Of a stretch of DNA of 64,000 nt, positions 1 through 12,200 are shown one piece after another. Both the position numbers and the translations under genes were made by a program. Source of the DNA: Xenoacremonium recifei (Eukaryota; Ascomycota; Sordariomycetes; Hypocreales; Nectriaceae); contig WOFQ01000058.1 in assembly GCA_012184525.1 (NCBI GenBank), positions 164,442-228,441 on the forward strand. Direction: 5' to 3'. Within the stretch, counting starts at the first letter, position 1, and every line of letters begins with the position of its first letter. A model generated the notes under the pieces. That model was not told the origin of the DNA. It searched no databases and worked only from the letters and a program-made list of their open reading frames with translations.

Positions 1-3000
1 GAGAGGCCTTTCCCGGATGGTGTGCGGCCAGGAGCTGTCAGATATGACACAGTTTCCGGCGTCTATTTTGGTACCTCTGGAGGACTTTGCTTGTACGTAG
101 TCTTGCGTCGAACAACTTATGTCTCAGCCAGTCTTGGCAGTCCGCCCTATGCTCGTACTCAATTTGTAGCTAGAGTGTTGGGCGGCTTGATCCGTTTCAT
201 ACCGAGCCAGGGGTACCAACAGACATATTTGTTTCCGCAGTCGTTCAGATGACCCCGACGTGTTGGGCCTCGCAACAGGTTTTGGTAGCATTTTCATGTC
301 GTAAAACCAGAGCAATGGCCTCGAGAAGCTATCTCTGCAGCCTGACACGCGGCTTGATGTGAGGATGCAGTCATGCTCGCGGTGCCGGGAAAGCTGCATG
401 ATGGGTCACATCTGCAAGGCCACGGCAATGCCGCAGTTGGAGATGGCTTCCCCTAGCGGCGATGGAGCAGGTGACTGACCTTCGCCCATCAATAGGAAGC
501 AATCAAGAAACACAGAGCTAGCTGGGCATTATGAGTGGGAGAGCCTGCAACTTGCATCGGGCCGTCCTTGGAAGATTCATACCCAAGTAAGAAGACGTAG
601 GACCACGTCACCCTGCGCAGGGACGAAGAGATAATGCCTCTCAAGTGCACCAATTATTAGAGCCAAGGCCTTGCAGATCAATGGGTGAGGTGGGATAGTG
701 ATAGCATACAGCAGTGAAGCCGCCCTGATGCTGAATACCATGCTCCATAACCTTGGTGACGGGCACAGGTAAAGAACGCAAGACTTCTCACACTCAAATG
801 GCGTGAATTCCATACTCTCCTAAGATATCACATCTGTTGTGACACTAGGAGAGCCCTTTGTACAACAAAGGTCACACTACGAAAGAGGATCTGCGGTCTC
901 ATTCTTGGTTGTTTGATGTCAAGTCTCGGTAAGCTGCATATCAGCCCCTGATTGCTCAGAGATCTGGCAAAGAGAGGATGCAATGACTCAGAACTATCCT
1001 GAAGCCTGCATGTAAGACTCTCACGGAGGCTGTGGAGTCGGAAGCACGCATTCGTACCTAGCTGGAGGAGCATGGTCGATACACCAAAAGTACAGAGCCT
1101 TTGAACCCTTACATGGTAGCTTGTTTGGGTATCACTGGTATCAGAAGGGCTCGTCAAGGTGAGATCGTGAGTTTCGTCGACATTCTGCCATGTCGATTGT
1201 AGAAATATCTCAAATCTTGCGTAGAAACATGTTATGAACGACCAGAATGTATCCTCCCACTTGAGCGATAGCAATTAGCCCCTATCGGGATATGAGGCTA
1301 CGTTGGATGCCTCCCAGTGACTTCACCAGTCGAGCTTGCACTTTCAAGCACATTCAGCATGAGGCCATAGGATTGGGTTTTCAACTCGACCCAGCCGAGC
1401 TGATGTGACAAATGTAAGACAAGGGCGAGCCCACTCGGCTGATCGCCATGCATACGTAGAGTCAGCCACAATTTCACGAAGAGCCAGCTGATGGACAGTG
1501 GCGAGTACTTGACGTCGAAGTTGCTCACTCACGCAGTACCTATTAGGTATCTTATGTGACTACCAGCAACGTTAGATCGTCAAGAAGATCCGTTGGAGAG
1601 ACTTGATAGAGAGGAGGGGCCGCAGGATGCCACTGGTCATAGCACATCGGATGAGGAGCCGGGGAACTATTCCTGACACATGGGCGAACCCGCAAGGCAA
1701 CAGCACGTTTCGGAAACAAGACGACCAACAAGAATGACTAGGATGAAGCTAGGATCGATGGGAGGCTAGACAATTTCTGGATGTGGTTGTAGGTGCTGAC
1801 GATGGATCGTGGTCGAGGGTGGGCTGATGACAAAGCCAGCACACTTTCATGCACGAGACCGTCTGACCTCCAGGCACGCAGCACAGCATCTGGGGAAGGA
1901 GCCAATGAGAAAGAGACCAGGCGCGACTGCCACGAGGCACTTCAGAGCTGCATTTGGGAGTTGGGCAAATACCTGCCTGGATGGAGGGAAATAGCGTTGG
2001 ATGCCTTCGCGCCTTCCCTTGATCATCTCGATTGATTGGTGCAGATTGGGAAAGAGGCTGCTGGGCTGGACGAGCAAGAGTCATGGACTGCATCTCAGCT
2101 CAGGGATCAGGGTCAAGGGCAGGGGAGGGTCAGGATCGGAAACCGGTCAGCAAGGATTGTGGTTGAGACAAGAGAACCAGATCAGTGTAACCGTGTGACT
2201 TTGTGGACGCCTTGCAGTGTCCTCGGCGATGATGGGTGCCAGAGTCGAAGTGACTGGGAGACGAGGGACGGGTCTTGAAAGGCCTGGCACTGTCTCATGA
2301 TCCTGGAATACAACATTGAACGGCCTACTAGTTGCGAGACTTCACTTGAGCTGCCAAGTATCGACAGGTACAGTACATACTCGACGGGCGTGTGACAAAC
2401 TCGCAACCCATCTCGATACCTTGCAGACAGATCATCTCTTACGTGCAGCTCGCTAGGAACTCGACGTCAACTGCCCGGTGAAGGACGCTAACCAGGATGG
2501 CCGCGCGAACGGGGACCATGAGGTTCAATGTGTGTCATGATATTTCTGGTGTGTCAGGTTGTCTGGCAATCGCCCGAACGACCTCAGAGCATCTGAATTG
2601 TTGCTCCTCATCTGGCAATAGGCAGGCTGTGGCGTAATGCTTCCAAGTTTAGCACGTTGCGGGAAGCGGGAGTCGGTTCTGGGCTCCAGTTAGTGCCAAC
2701 TTCAAGTGGTCAGACGAGGGCTCCTTTTTTGCCTCTTTGCCGCTCTGAATACGGATGGCAGCGTATTGAGACCAGTCGGCTGGCTGGCTGACTGGCTGAC
2801 TTAGACGGATCTTGAAGATCTGCCTCTGAAGCGCCAGGGGGGTGAGCAGGGAAAGCCAGCCAGCCATCCAATGGTCACGGTCAATGGCTCTCGAAGCAAT
2901 CGGCCCTCCATTGGTTCACCGTGACTCTGAATGTTGCTCGAATTTCCTTCTGATCATCTGGCCCATGATGCGTGGATGAGGGTGGATTTCCTGATGAATT

Positions 3001-4360
3001 GCCTGGAGTAAACGAGGCCCCGAAAGGCTGTAGTTGGGAGCCCCTCCGGAGAGCCAGCGCAAGCCAGCGCTAAAGTGGCTGCTAATAGGCGGGAGGCGAA
3101 CGGAGACTGGGTTAGGGGAGCTAGAGGAGGGTCATGAGACCACCTGCATTCCACAAAAGTCCACGCCAACTCCAATCACCAACCTCTCCATCCACCATCC
3201 ACCACCCACAACCATCACATCGTGGCATCTCGCGCCCAGTTTTTGGGAATGGCTACAGTACAGTCGCAACGCCCTGCAGCAGGCCCCGGCGACGGCCTCC
3301 TGCGAGGGCCTGCGAGGGAAGGGATAGCCCCTGGCTCGCTGTCCGGGTCGATTCCCCCCCATGAACGGCTTTGGCTTGTCGACATGAAGGCACCAACGCA
3401 CACCAATTCGTCAATGAACCATCCATGCCTCGCCATCTGCCGCCGCCGCCGCCGCCGCTCCGGATTTTAACTTCCACCAGGCTGGTCTAGAGACCAGGCG
3501 ATCTAATCTCATCTCAACGCTTTTTTTCTTCGTGTCACTCTCGCTGTCCATTGTTAGATGCCGTCTCGGAGCGGGAAGACAGGGGCAGCCAACCTGCGAG
3601 TCTCAGTCTATCCCAGCTCGTCCGTACTCTCTGTAGGATGTTGAGGCACATCCCCTTTCTTCGCCTCAACAGCACAATGTCTCGCAGGAGCCCGACATGT
3701 TCACAGTGACGTCCTCACAATGACGTAACGGCCCATCCGCGGATTTCCAACCCATCATTGGCGTGGACGCTACCTACCCTGTACCCACCATCTCGCCTCG
3801 GGGCGCGACACCACCACTCAAGAACCTCCATGCTCTGGCTACCAGCTAACGATGACCACCTGCGGACGCACACGCATGGATCCTCGCACACCAAAAATAT
3901 GCCTCTTGGAGCCCCTGGGTACCAAGACGCCGTGATTCGACGTTGGCTGCTCTCCGCTCTCCGCTACCGCTATCGATATAATTCCAGACCGACCATTGTC
4001 TCCGTCACCCGCCCCGGCCCCGTCTGACCGCGTGCAACTCCGGGTCCCCGTGACCTGCTAAAATAAAACTCGGCATGGGCACCTGGCACTGGCGCTGCTC
4101 GGGTACCTTTTATTGCAGATTTAACACAATGGAGCTCTGCTGGGCCATGTGGAGGCCCCGGTTAGGGCACGAGGCCGCTCATCATTATCCATCCATCGGC
4201 CTCGGAGGCCCTGCCGCTATTACCTGACCTGAGCGAATTGCCTCTTGAGGACTGTCCCGTACCGCTCCATCGGCGCCGAAGACGGGCCTCGAAGGTCTGC
4301 CGGACGGGGCAGACGACTTACAGCGAAGACAGGCCAAACAAACCTTCGGACAGCCTCACC
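1..4360. other. Gene-poor intergenic DNA
   Basis: I find no reading frame here with recognisable protein features, no conserved splice structure and no RNA gene. The short open frames overlap on both strands and have mixed composition, so they look like chance. The first 2.6 kb is less GC-rich than the following 2 kb. Nothing transposon-like (terminal repeats, integrase or transposase motifs) was seen. The stretch may be distal upstream DNA of the GSK3 gene or the remains of a decayed locus. Confidence 0.5.
3707..3728 (+). promoter_or_regulatory. Pair of CRE/ATF-like TGACGT sites
   Basis: TGACGTCC begins at 3707 and TGACGTAA at 3721, 14 bp apart in the same orientation. TGACGT is the half-site bound by fungal bZIP ATF/CREB factors such as Atf1. 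The nearest clear gene downstream is GSK3, 5.5 kb away, so the target is uncertain. Two close copies are more than expected locally, but such short motifs also occur by chance. Confidence 0.25.
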
Positions 4361-4840
4361 TCGCTCGCTCGCTTGCTCGCTACGTGCCCTCCCGCTAGTC
4401 TACCGCCAATTCTTGAGGCTCAGGGCATTTGCCAAACAACATGCAAAAACAGCTCGGACTAACCTCACCGGCATGGGGCACAGCAGAGCGCCTGGCGCAG
4501 CGCCGCGGATGCAAGGCAGTGCCGCAGCGTCGCCAGCCCGATGCCGATGGATGGATGGATGGACTTCAATGGACCCTGTCAGAGGCATTGCTTTTGCATC
4601 GATAGAGGCTGGGCCATCGTAAGGATCCAATCAGCGAACCCTTGCTCGTGCATCATGGCGGGTGGTGCGTGCATGGGTGCGTTGCGTTGAGACGTTGATA
4701 CGGCCGGATGTTGACTTTGACTGACTGACTGTCTCTTCACCGTATCCCCCAAGACTTCAATCTCGTCGTCTGGGATGGGCAGGCAGGCAGGCAGGCAGGC
4801 CTGTAGGATGAAGTGAGGTGAGGTGAGGTCAGGTAAGGTG
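4361..4840. repeat. Microsatellite cluster
   Basis: Five separate tetra- or pentanucleotide tracts lie within 480 bp: CTCG-type at 4361-4380, GATG at 4546-4563, GACT at 4717-4731, GGCA (nearly six units) at 4778-4800, and imperfect GTGAG/GTAAG at 4812-4840. Each unit differs from the others. There is no coding capacity and no larger repeat framework. Slippage-prone sequence upstream of a long regulatory region is the simplest reading. Confidence 0.7.
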
Positions 4841-5899
4841 ATGTGACCCGACTTCTGATTATGGGCATCGTGTTACTTAGCTGGCCGTGCATTGACGGAG
4901 GAGGAGGTCGGGCCACCCGGGACGCATTGGGCCATCATGTGAACGCCTGCGAGGATGAGAGGACAAGACGAGGACGTCATGACAAAGGAGCATCGGAGGA
5001 TCCTCCCGGGCCGCCCACTGGCTGAGAGATGGACTGGATTGGCCCCTTCGGAGGCTGTCAGCACAGAGATGCAGCAAGCAGGACGGAGCATGGACACACA
5101 GCGTCGTCTTGCGAGTGACTCTGGCAGTGGGTGGTGAGTTGAGGGCATCCGTCTGTACAGAGTATGATCAGGGACCAGACCAACAGCACAGAAGCCCCCT
5201 GTCTAGCGCACGAGGGACGATCCACCTCATGGTGACCGCCGCTAAGCCAGTCCGTGCCCCGTGGGCGTCATTTTTCGACCCCTGTGGGTTTTCAAGATCC
5301 CTCCAGCTCCAGCGAGTCCTGCATCAGCGCAGGATGGGACCTCGACGGACGGCATCATCACCAAGGCCACACTCCCTCTGTGGCGAGCTGGAGCTGGACA
5401 TGACAACAGGACAGGACAGGACGGGTGCAGCATCGCGGCCCCCTCTTTGGGCGATCTCGATGGCCTCAGCCGCACGGCCAAGAGGACTCAGATCGCCCTC
5501 ATGGACGAAGGCCCTCATATGGATGCCATATGGTCATGGATCTTAGGTTATTAGGTACAGGTAGCTGCTGACCAAAGGCGGTGCGGCTGTTGGAGCATCC
5601 ATGCCTGGCCCTGCCGGAGCTTTTGCTTTGCTTTTGCGCCGGGAGAACAGAGAGCAGAGACAACAGTGAACAGGAGCCCAAAGGGGGGGCCATTTTGACT
5701 TTCTCTGCCGGGGCTGGCCCGTCTCAAAATGAGCACATGAGCACGCCCAGCTTGTCTGCGGGTCTCGCGATGGACGGGCTGGACTCTCAGTGGTGGTGAA
5801 CGGCGAATGGCGAATGGGCTTCATCGTGAAGCTGACGGGACGCGGCGAGCAGCAGCAGAAACAGCCAGATAGACAGGTGTGCAGCCCTTTATTAGATCC

Positions 5900-8800
5900 C
5901 AGGGGTGGTCCTCGCTCTGCTCCCGGCCGAGTTCTCTCGTCTCTTCGTCTCTCCCCCCATCCATCACCATTTGAAGGCATCCCCTTGCCATTCTGGGATA
6001 GTGATCGAGGATTGTTGTTGTTTGCCGGTGAGTGAGCGAGCCCAGGCCCGTCACCGAAGCTCAAGCTGCCGTCCTGGCCCTGCTACACCATCACGGCTTT
6101 CATTCTAGCTTCACTCCCAGCGTCTCCCAACAGCCCCTCGAGTTCTGTTCTGCTCTCTCAGCCCGTTCCCGCTTTTCATCTCACCTCCAACTCGCGGTGA
6201 ATGCCCCTCGTCCTCCGTCCGCCTCACTTTTTCACCCCAGCTGGTCTCTTGTCTCTGTTCCTGCTGCGTTGACCGAGTCCAGCCCAGCCCGGGCAGTTTC
6301 CTCGCTCACCTGAACCCGCTCCTGTCCCCTACCTTACCTTAGTTCTGAGACAAGGCAACTCATGCGCGTCTCGCTCCTTCCCTCTGCCAATGACCAAAAC
6401 CCCTCACCAAACGTCCACCAGAAAGTCCTTCCCGACCTCACAATTCTTCTCCTCAACATCATCCTCCCGGCCGCGTCCAGCTGCTAACGCCTTCAACACC
6501 AGACACAAAGCACCCGGTCCCCGCCTCCTCCTGCTCAACCTCCCTCGTCGTTGACTGACGTCTGGCCCTCCCATGCCGTCACATCGTGCCGACTGAAATA
6601 GTGCCCCGCATCGTCAGTTCCCTTCGCAGCTCCCAGTGACCAGGGGCCTATCCCGGACCGTCCATCAGACGTGCAGATCCAGACCAGCCAGTCAACCCAG
6701 ACCCAGGGCTTGCAGCTTGCCCCCCGGCCGCTTTTTGGGTTCCAGGTTCCGCGCCTCTTTTTAGCACGCCTGCCGGCCCAGCCCAGTCCAGCCGCCGCCG
6801 CCACGCCCCAGCCCGCTGCGAGACGCAGCCAATCCCCGGCTCAGCTTCACCAGTGCAGACTGCCACCCAGCAAGCTGTTCCCAGCAGCGTTCCCAGCCTG
6901 CGACAGCCTGCCTCACTGCGGTCGGTACCTTTTCCAAGCCCACACCTACCGCTAGGACGGGCTTCTCATCGGACGCAGCTTAATATTAGGTACGCAGAAC
7001 GAAAGCAATCCACGGGCAAGCTCAGCTCATTCCACTGCACGCCAAACATTCCTCCTCCTTCTCCTCTTCCTTCCATCGATCTTCTTCTTCTTCTCCAACT
7101 TGGCCAATACTTGTACTCCTTTCGAGTTCGCAATCCTGTGTCAGGTCCGCCTCCCGTCGTGTCAATCCTCCGCTGCGATCTCCGCAACGACTCGAGTCTA
7201 CAACCCAGCTACCCCTCCAACAAGCTTCGACTGGCCTCGTTTTACGAAACGACTTCCACCTCGTGGCTCGACTACATCCCAAGCAGTACCATTCATAGCC
7301 ACGGACCGTTTGCTGGGTTTCTGACGTACCCATCTCGCCTCCAATAGCGACGAAGACGGCTGTCCCCTGTTTTGCTGGCTTGCTGCTCACCCGCTGCTGC
7401 ACAGCATTGCACCACACTGCAGCAACACCACCGTTGTTGAACGCACCGCAACCACGCACCCGACGCCGGCCCCCTGCCATTCGAGTCGCGAGCTAAGGCA
7501 GCGCATACGTCGACTTGGGTTCAGGCTCGAACATCAGGCTCGATCAACTCAGGATCAGTCAGGCTCCTGCCCTTGTCCCTGGCACTCCCTGGTTTCCCGT
7601 GGTCTGAACGACTGTTGCCTTTAGACACTTGGACCCCCTACTCCAGACCTGAGCAACTCAACCTGCTCACTTTCCCGAAACCAAGTCCTAGCTACAGGTC
7701 TTGTCAACGCCGTCGTTTACAAACGACCTAAAGGTTAGTCTTTCAGCTTCATCATGTCTTCTCATCCCACCCAACCTCCCCGAAAAAAGCCACCCTCCAC
7801 ACCCGCCTCCGTCGCCTCCCAGCGTTCCCACTGCCCTGGAGCCGTCCTGCCTCCACCTCCCCCAGCGTTCAGTCGCCTGTCACGAGCGCGCTACATCAAG
7901 CACCCCGCCCCTTCCATGAGACCCGCCTGGACTGGAGAGTCCAACATTACGTTCACGGCCTTCACACACGATGGGCTAGGAAATGCCAAGCACCCCTTCC
8001 AGCGAGTCTCAGTTGTCTCCTCTTTTGGCCGATGACTATGGAGCTCAGAGCCTGTCAAACACCAATGGCGGCACCTGGATACCCATTGAGACCAACAGCT
8101 GCTGGTGCCACGGTTGCGTCTGGGTGCAGTTCTGCCGCTTGCTCGCTCACCTGCATGGGCCTGGCATCATGGCATGTGCTAGAAGCAAAAAGGGAAACGC
8201 CAGAGGGGAGGGACAGAGAGAGGGGGGGATCTGATCCCATCGACGAAGCAAAAGGAAGTGCAAGACGCAAACCGTTCCCTGGTTGGTCGATGCATTCGAA
8301 TCTGGCATGTTGCGGCAAGGACTTGGCTTGGCCAGCTCTCGTTCTCGCACGCATTGCCAGGGCCTCCACCGAGCTCTGCCAGGCTTGTCTCTCTCTGTCC
8401 CGGGCCTTTCTTTGGCTCCAGGACGCTGCTCACCCGGGTTGCCACCACCTTACCTCCCGCTTCCTGGCACAGTCTGTACCTTGTTCAAGAGGCGCAGAGA
8501 AAAAATCCCCTAGGCCGATTCCCTTGATCGTCCCTTGATTTTTCCCGGTCAAGTCAACCTCCCTCCCAGATCCCAGACCAGCCCAGCCCTGCGCAGCGTC
8601 TGTTTTAATAAGCGTGCCCCTGCCCATTCCCTCTCGCCAGTCGTTCTCCTCCCCTCCCCCCTCCGCCCCGCTCTGCCCCCTCCAGCCTGTCCCGTGCCAC
8701 TGAAAACACCACCCAATTCCCCTCCATTTTCTTCTTTGTTTCCCCAGATCCCTCTGCCTCCAGCACGTCTCCCTCCGCCGCCCTATGGTTTCCTATTTGT

Positions 8801-9247
8801 CTCTGGCCGTCGAAACTCACGCTGCATAGCCCGCATTGCTACGAGTCGCCATCGCCCAAGCCCAGCCCCGGCTCGATTCAGCGCCACGGAGAAACCTTAT
8901 TCACGCCCGGCCGTCGCCGCTGCCGTCAAGTCGTTCAGCCGTCGACCCCCAAGAAGAACGTTGCCTCCGAGTCGACTTCGTCAAGACTGCTCCCGGTGCA
9001 GTGATTGCCTTTGCGCCCGAGTCAAGCTCTGCACCCGCTCACACGCAGCCCAAACTCCCGCCTGCGCCTGCGGCATCATCCAATCACCCCGACTGCGTCA
9101 TTGGTCAAGCTCAGCTGTTGCTGGTTACGGCGCCCCGCTAGCCACCAACTCATTAATTCCCCTCACTTGACGATACCATCGGCGCTTCTGTCCAAACCAA
9201 AACCCCGAACGCATCCCTCGCGTTGACCTGAACAGCAAACCGCCAAC
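5900..9247 (+). promoter_or_regulatory. Long pyrimidine-rich upstream region of GSK3
   Basis: From about 5.9 kb to the GSK3 start codon the plus strand is strongly enriched in C and T, with many CTCC, TTCC and CCAGC runs. Long CT-rich tracts just upstream of start codons are typical of fungal promoters and 5' leaders. Several small open frames fall here, for example one starting at 7754. They could act as upstream ORFs if the leader is this long, but none resembles a known protein. GTGAGT at 6028 is a possible leader-intron donor. The transcription start cannot be placed from sequence alone. Confidence 0.45.
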
Positions 9248-10752
9248 ATGTCGGCTCACCGGCCAAACGCGTTCAATAGCCTGAGGATGGGAGGTGAGTT
9301 CTCTTGTCACGGCCGAACTGCAACCCGCGTCGAAAATCCGCCCGGGTGCTGCATCGACCAGAAGCTGACAAGGCATCAGAAGTGATCCGTGAAAAGGTCC
9401 AGGACGGCGTAACGGGCGAGACACGAGATCTGCAATACACGCAGTGCAAAATTGTTGGGAATGGCTCGTTTGGTGTCGTGTTCCAGACCAAGCTCTCGCC
9501 CTCGGGGGAAGACGCGGCCATCAAGCGGGTTCTTCAGGACAAGAGGTTCAAGGTAGCTTTGTCTCCAGTTTACCCCCATTTAGACCATGCCTGACCATGC
9601 AATTAGAACCGTGAGCTCCAGATCATGCGCATTGTCCGACATCCCAATATTGTTCAGCTCAAGGCCTTCTATTATTCTAACGGCGAACGGGTGAGGAGCT
9701 TGGTACTCCGAATCGTAATACAAGGCTAACCCCCCCATCAGAAAGACGAGGTCTACCTCAACTTGGTGCAGGAATTCGTCCCCGAGACTGTCTACCGAGC
9801 ATCGCGCTTCTTCAACAAGATGAAGACGACCATGCCCATTCTCGAGGTCAAGCTGTACATCTATCAGCTGTTCCGAGCCCTCGCCTATATCCATTCACAA
9901 GGCATCTGCCACAGAGACATCAAGCCCCAAAATCTTCTCCTCGACCCCAATACCGGCATCCTCAAGCTCTGTGACTTTGGTAGCGCAAAGATCCTGGTCG
10001 AGAATGAGCCCAACGTGTCATACATCTGCTCCCGATACTACCGCGCACCAGAGCTCATCTTCGGGGCCACCAACTACACTACGAAGATTGGTATGTTTTT
10101 CGCTTTCCGCCGTTGAATTAGTATCGTGGTCATGGCTGACCTTCATCTAGACGTTTGGTCCACCGGTTGTGTCATGGCTGAGCTCATGCTTGGGCAGCCG
10201 CTTTTCCCCGGCGAATCCGGCATTGACCAATTAGTCGAAATCATCAAGGTTCTGGGCACTCCAACTCGCGAGCAGATCCGAACCATGAACCCCAACTATA
10301 TGGAGCACAAGTTCCCCCAGATCAAGCCTCATCCCTTCAACAAGGTATTCCGCAAGGCTGATGCTAGCGCCATCGACCTCATTGCCCGGCTCCTTGAGTA
10401 CACTCCTACCGAGCGACAGTCCGCTATTGACGCCATGGTTCATCCCTTCTTCGACGAGCTTCGAGTCCCCGGGACCAAGCTTCCCGATTCACGCCATGGC
10501 ACCGGTCAGATGCGCGATTTGCCGCCTCTGTTCGACTTTACTCGACACGGTATGTTTATACCCTAAACAGGGTGAAGAAATGAATAATAAGACAATCTTA
10601 CTGACTTGGCCTCTCTAGAACTCTCAATTGCCCCCCAATTGAACGCATCACTGGTCCCCCAACATGTCAAGGCCACGCTGGCAGCCCAAGGCCTTGACAT
10701 TGACAACTTCACGCCGATGACAAAGCAGGAGATGATGGCCAAGCTGGACTGA
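9248..10752 (+). CDS. GSK3: Glycogen synthase kinase 3 (GSK3/shaggy family)
   Basis: Serine/threonine kinase of the GSK3 family (yeast Rim11/Mck1, S. pombe Skp1), a signalling kinase acting in stress response, development and cell-wall control. Six exons join in phase: 9248-9293, 9380-9552, 9607-9690, 9742-10090, 10151-10549 and 10619-10752, giving 394 aa. Visible motifs: glycine loop GNGSFGVV, ATP-binding Lys64 in AIKRVL, catalytic loop HRDIKPQN with Asp160, DFGSAK with Asp179, and the GSK3-specific activation loop SYICSRYYRAPE, whose Tyr195 is the autophosphorylated tyrosine of the family. The CMGC insert and C-lobe follow (VWSTGCVMAEL, LLEYTPTER). Length and the absence of large N- or C-terminal additions fit fungal orthologues. 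The start codon lies in the context CAACATGTC and the first intron follows 46 nt later. All five introns have GT-AG ends. Confidence 0.96.
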
Positions 10753-12200
10753 GCCGCTCCGCGTCGGTCTAGGGGTTGGCTTTGATAATAATACCCACCA
10801 ACCCTTAACGGCATCCAGTGGCTCTGGGATCCATCTGCCTGCGCCTGGCCTAACACCGAGCTGAATCATGGGTGGTTGAGAGCCATAACCCATCGGCAAA
10901 GCCGGGTCAACAGGCCAGCAGCGTGCATCTTTGACCCTATTCAGCGGACGACACCAACTTTGGAAAAAGAGCGGGAGTTGCTGGACGCAGAGGGTCATTG
11001 AGATGAGATATGACTATGCACGCATGCAGTGCAAATGGATTTGCTTTGGGGAGAGATGGAGCCTCCCCGGAACGGGAGGGTTAGGAGAGGGCGCTTGGAG
11101 TAACCTCGACAAAGTCGCTTTCTGGTGTGCTGGAAGGTGAAATGGCCACCATAAGGGGAGGCTGCGTTGATGCATATCACGGGGAATCACGTTACTAGAC
11201 CACGATTCGATGCATGACAAATGATGGCTGTTGCTTTTCGTTGTTCGCGTCTCATGAGAACCCACGTTGCTATTGGTGGATGGACCAGGAATGGATCGGG
11301 GGAAAGGCGAAGAAATATCTTGTTTTCTATTTTCTATGCTCTGTTTTGCACTTGTCTTTTGGAACCGCCTTTTTTGGACTCGCCATGGCTAACGAATGGT
11401 TCTCGCCAATGAAGCCGGCTGGGGCAGGACGCTGGAGTGATTTCGATTATAGCACGGCTTGAATCGATCTGGGGAGGACAAACCTCAAGATGAGAAGAAG
11501 CGGTTGGGCTGGGAGAGTGCTTGGGAGAAAAATTTCAAATAAAATGCTGCTGGAGAGAGCCCAATGGAGATTCTTACTATCGAAGAAAAAATGACGTTCG
11601 ACCTTTATCAATCTTTGTTCGTCATAGGGTGGCATGGAATCAAGCGAAGCTGTTCTTTGGGACGGTACGAGAAGAAAGGTATACACATTGACAGGACAAA
11701 AAGGCAAAGGAAAACGATAATCGATGACTGAATCACAAAGAGCGATCGGGAGCTTGACTACTTAAACAAGAGTCGCTGGACTGACCGGGGATTATGAGCA
11801 CGATATACCTACAGGTTAGGGAGGTAGCTTTGCAAGTAAAATTCAATGAGATACGATATGGTTTCTCCGATACTTCATGATGGATCAAAACATTTTCGAA
11901 TTTCGACCTTTCCTTGTTAAACATCTCCGCATCTGAGGAGTCGAAAGAAAAGCGCTCTCCGCAGTGTGGCTGAATCTCTGGCGTGAGGCTGACGCACGGG
12001 ACGGACCTTGAACTAATGCCTCAGGCACCAATGCATCGCTAGGCCACACTTTGTGAGGCGCGTTCATCATAGCTCCTGCAGCTTTTGCTCAGCTCTAAAC
12101 CAGCAGTGTCGCAGCGCCTTTTCACACTTTCGCTTCGTTCCCTTCTGGCATCCCATTGAATTCACCACATTCAATATCCGGCCTGTATATCGCGCGCATA
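10753..12200. other. Intergenic, GSK3 3' side and CBP80 upstream region
   Basis: 1.45 kb between two plus-strand genes. It should contain the GSK3 3' UTR and terminator and the CBP80 promoter. No gene-like frame, RNA gene or repeat was recognised. The last 100 bp before CBP80 is CT-rich. Confidence 0.5.

Noticed and set aside
5543..6064. 173-aa minus-strand frame upstream of GSK3
   Set aside because: No domain, composition typical of chance GC-rich sequence, no neighbouring exons.
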